Shown here piece after piece: positions 53,939-64,000 of a stretch of 64,000 nucleotides of DNA (position 1 is its first letter; each line of letters begins with the position of its first letter). The translations under genes were made by a program, and so were the position numbers. Source of the DNA: Chlorokybus atmophyticus. Its lineage: Eukaryota > Streptophyta > Chlorokybophyceae > Chlorokybales > Chlorokybaceae. The stretch covers positions 487,780-551,779 of the forward strand of contig RHPI01000026.1 in the NCBI GenBank assembly GCA_009103225.1. Reading direction: 5' to 3'. The notes beneath the pieces were generated by a model that searched no databases, was not told the DNA's origin, and worked only from the letters and a program-made list of their open reading frames with translations.

Positions 53939-56900
53939 ATGTCAGCCATGTCGGCGGTGGCGTCGCCGATATCGGCGGTGGCGTACGTAGGGAGCAGCGC
54001 CCGGCCGCCTGTTGCGGTGTTCAGGCAAGCCAGGCAGCCACCTACACGGCCTCCTGCAGCTTGTCGGCGGGCGCTGCCGGTTCGCTGCGATGCCGCCACG
54101 GGATCCAAGCCAGGTAAACTAGGCAAGGCCAGGCCAAGCCGGGCCAGAGCAAGCTCAACGAGAGCTCGACCAGTGCAGACCGGGCTAGACAAGAGCAGCT
54201 TAGGCCAGGCCAGGCCAGGCCAGGCAGAAGCATGCCTTCAGGCTAGCTGTGCATGCCTGTGGTGTTAACGTGCATGCATGCAGGGCTGAGTCGTTAACGC
54301 TTGCTTGCTTCGCAAACCGCATGCAGCACCATTTTCAGCTAACTCCCGCATCACTATGCCTACTGCATGCATTCATCAAACAGGGCACCATCTGGTGCTT
54401 TAGTTAGTTGTGTGTTTGGTAGGTACACACTTATCCCCCCCCCCTTGCCCTCCCTGCCGCTTGATTGTTTTCTTGCAAGCTCAAGTTGCAATTGCCATTG
54501 TCATCCATTGTGCACCGTGCGCATGTGCATGCATGGCTGCTTGCATACACACAACACTGACACAGGCACACGTACATCGCGCACACACGCATGCGTCATG
54601 CAAAACTGTGCGCTCGTGCATGCCTGCACACATGTGCCCGCACATGCTTGTGCGTATGGTACTTACACCCCACTCACTCACATTGTTCTCTCACTTGCCA
54701 CTCCAGATCTCATCCAGCTGGGTCAGTCTTCCCTGAAAGTCTCCCCGATCGGCGTCGGCACGCTGCAGTGGGGCGACCCGTCCAGCGGCTTCCCGGACCG
54801 CTACAACGAACAGACGCTGAGGGAGGCGTTCGAGGCGCTCGTCGAGGGGGGAGTCAACTTCTTCGATTCTGCGGAGGTGAGGGGGGTGAAGACTGATCGA
54901 TGGTTGGGTTGGGTTTGTGGGGTGGGTTTGCGTCCGTTGCACTGTCATACTGCGCTCGTACGCATGCTTCTGCATGTTGTGTCGCACGCATGCGGATGCG
55001 TGTATTCCCAGCGTATATGCACGTGTTGTATACAAGCACGCATGCACCTCATGCAAACACAGTCAGGTACGTGCGTATGGTATATACATGCATGCTCACA
55101 ACATTACTCGTGACGTTGCCTTCATAGCATTGTTGTGTCTGCAAGCTGTGAGCCGAGATGTATAGCAGAGTAAGTAAGTTACTGTAGGAGGCTGATGGAT
55201 CCGATGATGTTGCTTGTTGACAGGTGTACGGATATCAGAACATCAAGAACGGCCAGTCATCGGAGCAGCTGCTTGGCCGCTTTGCTCGGGAGCACAACAC
55301 CCCGAACAGCAATCCTCCGCTTGTTCTCACAAGCAAATTCTTCACAGTCCCTTGGTGCGCATGTCTGGAAAAATCGCATTGATAAACAATATCTGTACAT
55401 GAGGCGCTCGAGATGGATATTGTACAACCCAGTAATCGTCCTAGATAAGCAACCAACACTTTGGCTTTTGATGTGCAGGACCAACCTGCTTGTCGGTGGG
55501 TACGCCATCCAAGCCTCATCGCAATCAAAAACCAACCTCTAGGAATGCATAGCATACATGAACGCCGGCTGAATGGATTACATTACCACGTATATCACTC
55601 ATTATAACATGCAGGAGGAGGTTTGCGATTGGGAAGGAAGTCGCTCATCGATGCGTTGAAGGCGACATTGCAGCGATTGGGCACTGATTCTTTGGACCTT
55701 TATCAGGCGAGTTGATGTTGTTGCACGCCTTGATGCCCCTGACGATGTGAACTGATGTTGGGTGTTATGTTGCACTTGCGTGTGTGTATCTGTAGATACA
55801 CTTCCCGCTGCCAACATTCCCAAATGGCGTTGCGGCCGATGCTTTGCGCGAGGCGCTCGATTTGGGCCTCACCAAAGCGGTTGGAGTCAGCAATTACAAT
55901 GTCTCGCAGGTAAGTGGTTTGTGTGTACATGCAGAAACTTGTGCACACAGATATGCGCATGCAGGTCATGCGCATGTCTGTGTGCGCAAACACGTATACA
56001 TTACGTGTGTCACACAGATATATATGCAATGTTGCGTGTGTCACACATGCGCACAACATAGCACAATGCATAGATGTTGACTGTGATTCTTGAAGCTCAA
56101 TGTTCAACTGCATGTGCTGTCTCAGTTGGAGGACATTGTTGGAAAGCTGTCAAGCAAGGGCGTACAGCTGGCATCAAACCAAGTCAATTACAGGTCTGGT
56201 CTTGATGCTTGCAACCAGGCGCACAATCACTGTGCAGTACATGCAGCTGTGTACAAACTTCGCTGCTTGCAGCTTGCTGAACCGCGAGCCCGAAAAAAGC
56301 GGTCTACTGCAAGCTTGCAAGGTAAGCTCTTGTGAAGACCGCAAGCGTCAGTTGTATAGATACCATGCAGTTGAAGTGTGTGCAATGTTGCATTCTGTGT
56401 GTACAAATGTTACATCTATACACGTGACGTGCTCTCTTGCACATTAGGACAACGGTGTGACAGTCATTGCATACTCGCCGCTGGCAACGAGCAAGCTGAC
56501 CGGCAAGCAGGATCCCAGCACCATGGATGACAAGGCAAGTGGACCTGCTGCATTGACCACTATGCAATGTGCGTGCGTGCATGCGTGCGCGCGTGGACCT
56601 GATGAAGTTCATTTCCCGTTAGTTGCGCCAACTGTTGAAGCTGATGGACTTCATTGGCGCGCTCAATGGCGGCAGGAGCACTGTGCAGGTGCGCAGCTGT
56701 TGTTGTGTATGGTATCTTGTATTTTAGCCTCACTATGCATGGACGCAGCACACTGTACCTAGGCAACCATCATCATCATCACCTTCTCTGCTTTGGTGTC
56801 GTGCTTACAAGCCACTGGTGTGCAGGTGGCCTTGAATTACATTGTTGCAAAGGGCGCAGTCCCCATTGCAGGGTGAGCCACCATTCAATTGTTGCAAACA

Positions 56901-57285
56901 TCACAGGATGCACGTTGGTTTGCGTGCATGCACTGAACTTGTCTCTCGTGCTTGGCAGATGCAAAAATGCAAAGCAGGCAGCAGACATCGCATCTGCCTT
57001 GAGTTGGAGTCTTGATGAGAACTCAGGTTTGCCAGTCAGTAACTCTGTTTGTTGTGTTGCAGTAGGTTGCTGAGTGCTAGCAAGCTTCTGGCTTGGGATG
57101 ATGTCATATATGGTCGCCCCAACAATTGTAACCTACGCATGACAACTCGGGTCCGATAAACATAGAGAGACTCTTTGTGGCTGAACATACTCTTAAAGGT
57201 ATGTGCGATGCACAAGTGACTGACTGATTTTCCTCCATGTGCAGCGGCCATTCTCGATGAAAAGCTGGAAGCGCTGGGCTTGTAG
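53939..57285 (+). CDS. Plastid aldo/keto reductase (At1g06690-like)
   Basis: A NADPH-dependent aldo/keto reductase; the Arabidopsis relative is a plastoglobule/plastid protein of unclear substrate. Thirteen exons, 53939-54113, 54707-54876, 55224-55354, 55479-55495, 55615-55706, 55796-55909, 56126-56193, 56273-56321, 56448-56534, 56623-56688, 56826-56872, 56959-57026 and 57245-57285, give 374 aa. Residues 1 to about 55 form an Ala/Arg/Ser-rich transit peptide. The catalytic tetrad is visible: Asp in NFFDSAE, Tyr in EVYGYQN, Lys in VLTSKFF and His in LYQIHFP. Further motifs are KAVGVSNYNVSQ, LASNQVNYSLLNREPEKSG and VIAYSPLATSKLTGK. Exon 4 is only 17 nt. Introns after exons 5 and 9 have GC donors. 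Confidence 0.92.
55933..55990. repeat. Foldback in AKR intron 6
   Basis: gtgcacacagatatgcgcatg and the complement of catgcgcatgtctgtgtgcgc agree at about 18 of 21 positions. It is another alternating purine-pyrimidine foldback inside an intron. Confidence 0.6.
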
Positions 57286-58533
57286 TTGTGATTGGAGCAT
57301 TGTGGATTTGCAGCTGTTAGCTGGCGGTTTCCTATGTACACAAATTATTGAGCAACCAAGCCTGATGGGCTTCTTTGCGTGTATCTCAGAGGTATCTAAC
57401 AAGAGGATGTTTGGTCAAGTGATTGCCACATTGGGTTGACAGTGCGTGCTAAGTGCGCGCTAAGCTAAGTGGCTACCTTGGTACCAAGCAAAAGCAGCCT
57501 CGCGCCTGCATCATAGCCACTTAGACAACTCTGAATGGTGTTGCATCAGGCATGCCTCCAGCGCTGTGATCTTCAGGTTGGTCAATGGGTGGGTGGGTTG
57601 GTGAATGCCCGCTGTGCCTGCTGCCTGCTCTCTGCCTTGGCCCGCATTCCACTGCATTCCACATTGGGCACAGAGTAGTAGCACCTAGCGAAAAGCCTAT
57701 GGTTATCCCCCACCCCACCCATTGCCTGCCCCGCAGCGTGCTGTTTATGTTGAGTGAGTGTGCACGGCGTAATGCCAATGTGTAACCTATGCATAGCGTA
57801 CGCATGCTGCTGTTGCGCACCTTGGGCCCCCTTGCCCACAGCAACCCCTGCCTCTGCATCTTGCACTTACTTGGCATAAGCTCTAGTAATAACTGCATGA
57901 TATATGCCATGCAGGTGTTTGTAGCAGACACCATCCAGGATAGAGCAACAAATGTGTTGGCATTGATAGTTTGCTTGCGCTGTTTACATTGTGTATATAG
58001 AATCAAGGTACAATTGGCGGCAGGCAGTGTACAAACGGTTTTACGCCTCATTTGTGAGAGGCATGAATGCAGCAGTTTATTAGCTAGATGCATTATAACC
58101 ACTCTTTAAGCTTGCTTTACTGCAACTCTTGTGTTATGCACATAGGCGTACATTACTTTCTGTGTCACTGCAATGCTAGTGTAACTTAGTGCTGCTGGTT
58201 GTATTCGTTGTATGTACATGTACAATTTACTTGCATTCTTGCCACGGTCTTTGCAGATGCCTGCGAGACAATTGTGCAGTGCCTGCTTGCAGTGATCCAA
58301 GCAACTGCAGTCACGCCACAGCATGTGGGCAGCAATTGGCGTGTTTATTCTCGTCTAGGAAGAAACACAATACCACTATGATCCAACTTGACTCATGTTG
58401 AATGCAATATCACAACAGGGCTTCGGAATATGCACTGCACTAACTGCTCTACAATATTATACACAAGGTCAAAGCCAGGAGCCCAGCACTGTGCTTGCCT
58501 GCCACTAACAGTTGCGTTCCTTTCTCACAATAT
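57286..58533. other. Convergent region AKR / FLVB
   Basis: About 1.25 kb between stop codons. ORFs on both strands lack domains. Confidence 0.45.
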
Positions 58534-61500
58534 CTAGTAGTAGTTTGCAATCTTGCGGTGATGCGCCGCCGTCCTTCCATCAGGCCGGGACACGCCGCCC
58601 TCGCTGACCTCAGCGTACACAATCCAGTGGTCGGCGGCCTCCATCCTTGATTTGACTGTGCATTCCATGAATGCAAGGGCCTCCGACAGGATGGGAGAGC
58701 CGTTCTGGCCAACGGTATAGTCAACTCCCTCAAAACGGTCAGCTGTGAGCAAACACCGAATCAGAAGCATGCCAAGAGTAGCTGGCAAACATGAGTGGAA
58801 GAGCACAAACTGCACGGACAAAGGGCCAAACCCAGTCCTACCTCCAGGAGGGAAGCGCTTCAAGAAGTGCTTCATCAATGGGGCGTAGCTGCTCTCCTCC
58901 AAGCAGTTAAGAACAAACTTGTCACCAACCTGCAGTTGACCAACTTGTGTCAGTTAAAAAGTTGCACATGCCTTGCAAGATACCCTTGGAATAATCGAAG
59001 CTATTCAAAAAATTTGATATGACAGATGGCACTTACTTGCATCAGGGACTCAATGGCACGATCTTTGGCAACAGCAATGGTAAGCCCAAGAGGCTTGAAG
59101 CTTGCCTGCATGGACAGCGCAGCTGAGCTTTTTGTTTATGAAGGCATGAAGTGAGGGGTATGTTGATATATCGCACCATGACCTTGCAACTGTACCTGTG
59201 AAACCCAGGAGGCAATCATAGCACCACGAGACGAACCACGAGCAGCCGTGACCACATACAGACCACCAGACACTCGTGCCAGAGCCTTGGCAACCTCAGG
59301 GTTCATGCCCTTCACATCAGCAATGGCCTTCTTCTTTGTGAGAAGCTGTCCAAGATCGGTGCCAGTTTCCTCATAGCGCTGGTAGTCAGCTTCTGTGGGT
59401 GTATCCTGCAGCACAACTATCTCAGCACACCAAAGACGTCACCAGTAGAGAAAAACCGACAAGAACTGTCGCTTGGGACAAAGCTCATGCGGTAGATGCA
59501 AAGCGCGTATCATGGCTTACCGTCACTTTCAGTGGTACGCATGCAGGCTCCACCTCAAGCCCAATGAACTTCATATTCAGTGTATCAACTGGCTCATCAT
59601 CTCCACCATAGCTCTCCGCAATCACAACCTTCTGTTTGCTTTTGCAGGCTGCCAACAGCGTTCCAAGAGCTTCCTGCGCTGGGCCTGCGAATGCAGATCT
59701 AAGTCAGACTCTGGCTGGCATTATTGCTTGACACAATGATACATGAGCCTGCATGCTCTTAAGGGGGAGCTACAACGAAACCAACTGCCCGCACCAGTTC
59801 TCGGAGGTGCCATGACAACAATCGCGGCACTTCGTCCAACAAGCTCCACCAGTTCTTGTGTCTCAACACTCCTCAAATCTGCCATCTCAACTGCTGCGTT
59901 GGCCTTGGTGATGCCCCTGGCAAGCGCCTGCAGCAACCATCAGAAGGCAATTAAGTTGGGTGCCAACCATTCACTGAATGCTAAGCAAGGCAGGGACAAC
60001 AACAGCGAGTACAGACTATAGTAAGTACCTGTGAAAGACGGTCACTGTAGCCGTAGTCAGTGGTGTACAGCACTGCAACTGACGCTTCGCCCTTTGATAC
60101 ACCCTCACTCCAAGTCTGTGGACAAAGCAATATCCCACAGCGTTAGCTATACATATGTCCACATAGAAGAAGCAACACATTAATGACTCACCTTGTAACG
60201 GCCAACCAGCTCTTGGACATTGTAGCGCAGCAACGGGCCATGGCCAGTGGCAATAGTTGTGAATTCCATGTCCTTCACCTTGCGCAGAGCCGTCAACACT
60301 GATCGGAAGTTGGGACGCATAAGGCAATCATAATAAAACCGGAAGTGCGACTCAAGAGTGCTCAGGTCCTCGTCAAACACCTGAGCACACCGCGAATATT
60401 ACACCCAGGAGCGCTGCAAGGCATAGCAACCACAGCTGATAATTGGCAAAAAAACTTACCGCGTCAGATGCATAGTGCATGCCGAAGGCATCGCATGTGA
60501 AGATTGTCTTTGTGCCGTGATCATACGTGAACATGGTGTCTGGCCAATGCAAATTGGGTGCAATGACAAACTCCAGCAGATGACCACCACCCAAGTCAAT
60601 CTTGTCATTCATCTGCAAAGTGCACAGACATCAGCGTTGTGACAGGGCGAGAGTGCGATGATCCCACTGTGCCCTGCAAGCATGCGTACCCCAACAACTT
60701 GGCTCTTGAAGGGCCGGTGCACCAGGTTCTTCAGGAACTGGATGCACACCTTGGACCCAACAACTGTCGCATCGGGTGCACGCTCCAGCAAATAAGGAAT
60801 CAAACCGGAGTGATCTGGCTCTGTGTGGCTGACAATGATGTAATCAATGGTGGAGACATCAATCTGCACAGGACAATGATTAGCACACATGCAACTGCCA
60901 AATTATAAAAAATGTGCTTATGGCAAGTCATGCAGAGCCTGCCTCCAGCTTGCAAACCACAATTTGCATACCCGCTCTTCGAGGCATGCCATGTAGAGGT
61001 CCTTGAACTTCTCATGTGAAGCATCTACAACTGCAAGCTTGTCGCCGCGAATAATGTAGGAATTGTAGGTTGTTCCCTCCTGCAGCCCAAACTCACTGCA
61101 CCACATAAATATATGTAAGCAATGTACGCGAGCAGCAGGATACCAAATACCAAATCCATGCGCCGTTGTCGTCAATGAAACATATGCCGACGACATCATA
61201 CAACCTAAAGCACACACAAATACGCACATGTCAAAGCGGTCACGGTCCCAGTCCAAAGAGCGAATGGTGGTGATGTCCTGGGCAACTTCCGCAATCTAGC
61301 ACAACAAAAACTGTGAGGGGATGAAGACCCAACGCAAATCACACTAGAACAGCAGCCGCAATTCACCAAGCAACAGGCCAGGTCGTTGAACTAGAAGAAC
61401 TAGTGGTATTGATGACGTGAACAAGGCGAGTGCTTAGATGTGCTAGATGTAGGGGACGCAATAAACATACCTGAGTTTGCAGGCGCTTGTTACCAGTCCA

Positions 61501-62037
61501 AATTTCAACCTCCGACATCTCAGGTTTTACTGGGGCTTCCACCGCCTGCATTGTCACTGCCAGCCGCTGCTGCCTACAAATCAGGCAACCCGTCAGACCG
61601 CTTGCTGTGACGACACAACTCTACCCACATGCCCCTGAGCTCCACTGCCGTGATGCAGGTAAGTACACTCGCAAACCATGCCACGATGAGCAAGGCAATC
61701 TCTAGCACACCAACGTGCACCGCATGCAACCGCAAAGACCGCAACTGAAGCGCGCGTGGGGAGGCTGGACCAGGGCGAACCAGCAACAAGTGCTACCAAA
61801 CTCAGAGTGGACGAGTTAACAGGTAAGGAGTTGCATAAGAACCCGCAGTCAAGCATACCGTGCTGCTGCGCCCATGGACGGAACAGCCTTCTTGAGCACC
61901 GGGGCGGGCAGGGCCACCCCGGCGAACGCCTGCGACCGCAGGCCCGTGCGCCCCGCCGCATGCTGATGAGCCACTCCCGGCTTCGCCACAGCAGCGACCA
62001 CCGTCGCGGGCGCCACCACCCTCATCGCCGCCGCCAT
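58534..62037 (-). CDS. FLVB: Chloroplast flavodiiron protein, FLVB type
   Basis: FLVA/FLVB reduce O2 to water downstream of photosystem I and protect it under changing light. Fourteen exons, 62037-61859, 61573-61471, 61295-61228, 61095-60972, 60863-60690, 60612-60460, 60380-60192, 60115-60029, 59927-59795, 59684-59521, 59405-59196, 59105-59037, 58929-58842 and 58742-58534, give 649 aa. A transit peptide of about 60 residues precedes the metallo-beta-lactamase domain, whose diiron ligands are all present: [28 protein letters not shown] and ATGHGPLLR. Intact ligands favour FLVB (Flv3-like) over FLVA, in which several are replaced. Next are the flavodoxin domain ([17 protein letters not shown]) and the C-terminal flavin reductase domain ([44 protein letters not shown]). 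Divergent from the PSA2-like gene. Confidence 0.95.
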
Positions 62038-62300
62038 GCTGGCACCCGCAAACGCCACGCTAAACTGCACAGCTCACTCAGAGTGCCACGACAGCCTTGT
62101 AACCCGTACTTGTACCTCAAGACCCTAAGCAGACCCTTAATGCAACGTAACCCGTGCCGCGGAGAAGATTCTAGACGCGGCATGTGCAGCGGGTCCTGAA
62201 CCAACAAGAGTACTATTCTATTGCTGAGGATGGGTTCAGGACGGAATTTGTTGCAAGAAGTTGTCCCCGGGACTAAGGGGTGGAGGAGGCGCGGTTCAGG
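62038..62300. promoter_or_regulatory. Bidirectional promoter FLVB / PSA2-like
   Basis: Start codons are 263 bp apart. No named motif is recognised. Confidence 0.5.
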
Positions 62301-63496
62301 ATGCAGGCGGCGGCGGCGGCGGCGGCAGCCGGGGTGGGCTTGGGGGTGTCTGCGTTGCCAGGGAAGGCTGCTCCGGCTGCGGCGCTGACGCAGAGAGGTG
62401 TAAGGAAGCAGCAGCCGCAGCGGGTGGTGGCGTGTTCTGCTGCGGACAGCGCTGGCCGGCGGCGACCGCAGGAGGAGCAGCCTGCTGCCAGCCCGCCGCC
62501 ATCGCAGCAGCAGCAGCCGAACGAGCCGCAGGAGCGCAGCCACCAGCAGCAGTATGTCAGCAGGCGAGTTGCACTGTGCGGGGCGTGCGCGGCGGTTGTA
62601 GCCGCCGCCTCCGCCGGCGAGGAGCGCTCCGCCCTTGCGGAGCCGCCCACGGAAGCCCCAGCCTGCAGGAACTGCCGTGGAAGCGGCGCGGTTGTATGTA
62701 AGCAATGTTAGCTTGACGATGCGTTTGTTATTGCAAATGGCACAGCCATCCTGTCATGATACTGCCTCATATGCAGTCGCTAAGGGTTTTGCTGTGCTGC
62801 AGCAGAGTCTTGCATGCAAGGTTTTTCTCTTTTTTGTACCTTTCTTCAGCCTTGTGCTGAGCATCTGCTGCTCACATTGCTGCGCACAGCGAGTTAGTCG
62901 CAGCAGCCTCGGTCATACCTACTTGCATGCCACTTTGTGTACATCTCAGTATCACACAACGTGCATGCAAGGAAGCAGCTGCCAGTCACATGCAGGCTGG
63001 TATGAGTAGTCCATGTCATGCATGGGTTGTGTATGCAGTGAGCGTCTTTCTGTCATCACTTGAAGTATAACATGCAAGGGTACTCATGCAATCTGAGCTC
63101 TGCTTTCACAGGTGACATGTGCGGTGGCACTGGCAAGTGGCGTGCACTAAACAGGAAGCGCACCAAAGACACTTACGAGTTTACCGAGTGTCCCAACTGC
63201 TATGGTACGTTGGCTAATTTGAGACTGTCTGCTATACAGCAGGCAACCGTCTGGTGCTGCATTGAAAAGGTGTACTGTCATGCATGTACAACAGCTCAGA
63301 CCTGGTTGTCACAACATGCCTGTTTGCATGCTGATGTCACTTGCCTCGTGCGTCAGGTAATGGGAAGCTGGTCTGCCCCGTGTGCTTGGGAACTGGAGCT
63401 GCCAACAACAGGGGGTTGTTGAGGCGGCCGGAGTCGAAGGCGCTGCTGGACAAGATGTACCATGGGTCACTCAGGCCAGGCAATACTGGTCTATAG
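62301..63496 (+). CDS. PSA2: Thylakoid-lumen DnaJ-type zinc-finger protein, PSA2-like
   Basis: In Arabidopsis PSA2 is a lumen-side factor needed for photosystem I accumulation. Three exons, 62301-62697, 63112-63204 and 63357-63496, give 209 aa. The N terminus is bipartite: an Ala/Arg/Gln-rich transit peptide, then [20 protein letters not shown], a twin-arginine lumen signal likely cut after SALA. The mature part has four CxxCxGxG-like units: [24 protein letters not shown] and CPVCLGTG, as in DnaJ cysteine-rich domains without the J domain. The tail [20 protein letters not shown] is typical of this subfamily. The start at 62301 is the first ATG; a GTG-led upstream extension is ignored. The exact subfamily name is from memory and less sure than the domain call. 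Confidence 0.8.
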
Positions 63497-64000
63497 TTGT
63501 GCGGAAGTAGGTTAGACAAACTTGGATGCGTCGCGGAGTTATGCAAACAATGTGGGTAGGTCATTTGCTATTAAATTTGCACTGGTACTTGGTGCATAGG
63601 TACGGTGCTTGAAGCTTGCTGAACTCGCCTATTAGCATCAAGCGAGCAATGTTGGCAGCGTACTTCTTTCCTCCCAAGTGTTTTCAGGACATTGCCTTAG
63701 GTGCAGTCAGCACCAGTGCAGCTTCTTGTGAATTTCTGACGCGACGATGCTTTGTATGTTGCGTGACCGTACAATATACTGGTAACAATAACTACCAAGT
63801 CGTCACATTCCTACCCGACATGTATACAATATAAATGACTGCCTGCATTCTGTATGTTGCCTACACTTGCATGTTTGTTGCATGAGCCAACATACGCCAC
63901 ATTTTATGTACAATGAATGTCGCTTGCATAGAAAACATCACACTATCAGCACCTACAGTTGTAGTTGTCTGCTTGTTGTTGATGTTGCTATTGCTATTGC
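63497..64000. other. 3' flank of the PSA2-like gene
   Basis: No gene is supported up to the window edge. An ORF at 63616-63834 lacks a domain. Confidence 0.45.

Overview
The window is nuclear DNA of a photosynthetic eukaryote, most likely a green alga (Viridiplantae). The genes are intron-rich: about 125 short introns could be placed, nearly all GT-AG. A chloroplast flavodiiron protein of the FLVB type (lost in flowering plants), a plastid ABCI11/NAP14-type ATPase, a thylakoid-lumen DnaJ-type zinc-finger protein, a plastid IBA57-like protein and an At1g06690-type aldo/keto reductase indicate a plastid of green lineage. Enkurin, a ciliary microtubule-inner protein, implies that the organism makes flagella at some stage. 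I cannot name the species. Telo-box motifs (AAACCCTAA) in some promoters hint at plant-like promoter structure but do not settle chlorophyte versus streptophyte.

Layout, left to right: a decayed LINE-like reverse-transcriptase tail (-, 0.15-0.73 kb); RAPTOR (-, 1.66-8.10 kb); SEC23 (+, 8.75-11.99 kb); a CCCH zinc-finger gene (+, 14.4-16.5 kb); a family-16 methyltransferase (-, 16.9-18.4 kb); an AT-rich gene-poor stretch (18.9-20.8 kb); enkurin (-, 20.8-23.3 kb), whose first intron holds a 220-N assembly gap; THG1 tRNA-His guanylyltransferase (+, 24.0-25.8 kb); a PAQR/heptahelical membrane protein (-, 26.9-28.9 kb); condensin CAP-H (+, 29.1-33.0 kb); ABCI11 (-, 33.6-36.1 kb); threonyl-tRNA synthetase (+, 36.2-40.4 kb); NDUFB9 (-, 41.4-42.5 kb); IBA57-like (+, 42.6-45.4 kb); a degenerate casein-kinase-1-like gene (+, 46.8-49.3 kb); a gene-poor zone with a copy of the last IBA57 exon and a decayed ORF (49.3-53.9 kb); the aldo/keto reductase (+, 53.9-57.3 kb); FLVB (-, 58.5-62.0 kb); and the PSA2-like gene (+, 62.3-63.5 kb).

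Six gene pairs are head to head: RAPTOR/SEC23, ENKUR/THG1, PAQR/CAP-H, ABCI11/ThrRS, NDUFB9/IBA57-like and FLVB/PSA2-like. Their start codons lie about 150-650 bp apart, so shared bidirectional promoters are the main regulatory theme. The FLVB/PSA2-like pair joins two proteins that protect or build photosystem I, and NDUFB9/IBA57-like joins a complex I subunit with an Fe-S maturation factor. The other genes are unlinked housekeeping functions.

Exon models were built by hand from protein-family similarity, splice signals and reading-frame phase. For fourteen genes the summed exon length is an exact multiple of three: RAPTOR, SEC23, the methyltransferase, ENKUR, THG1, PAQR, CAP-H, ABCI11, ThrRS, NDUFB9, IBA57-like, the aldo/keto reductase, FLVB and PSA2-like. 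The middle of the CCCH gene and the 3' end of the CK1-like gene are not settled.
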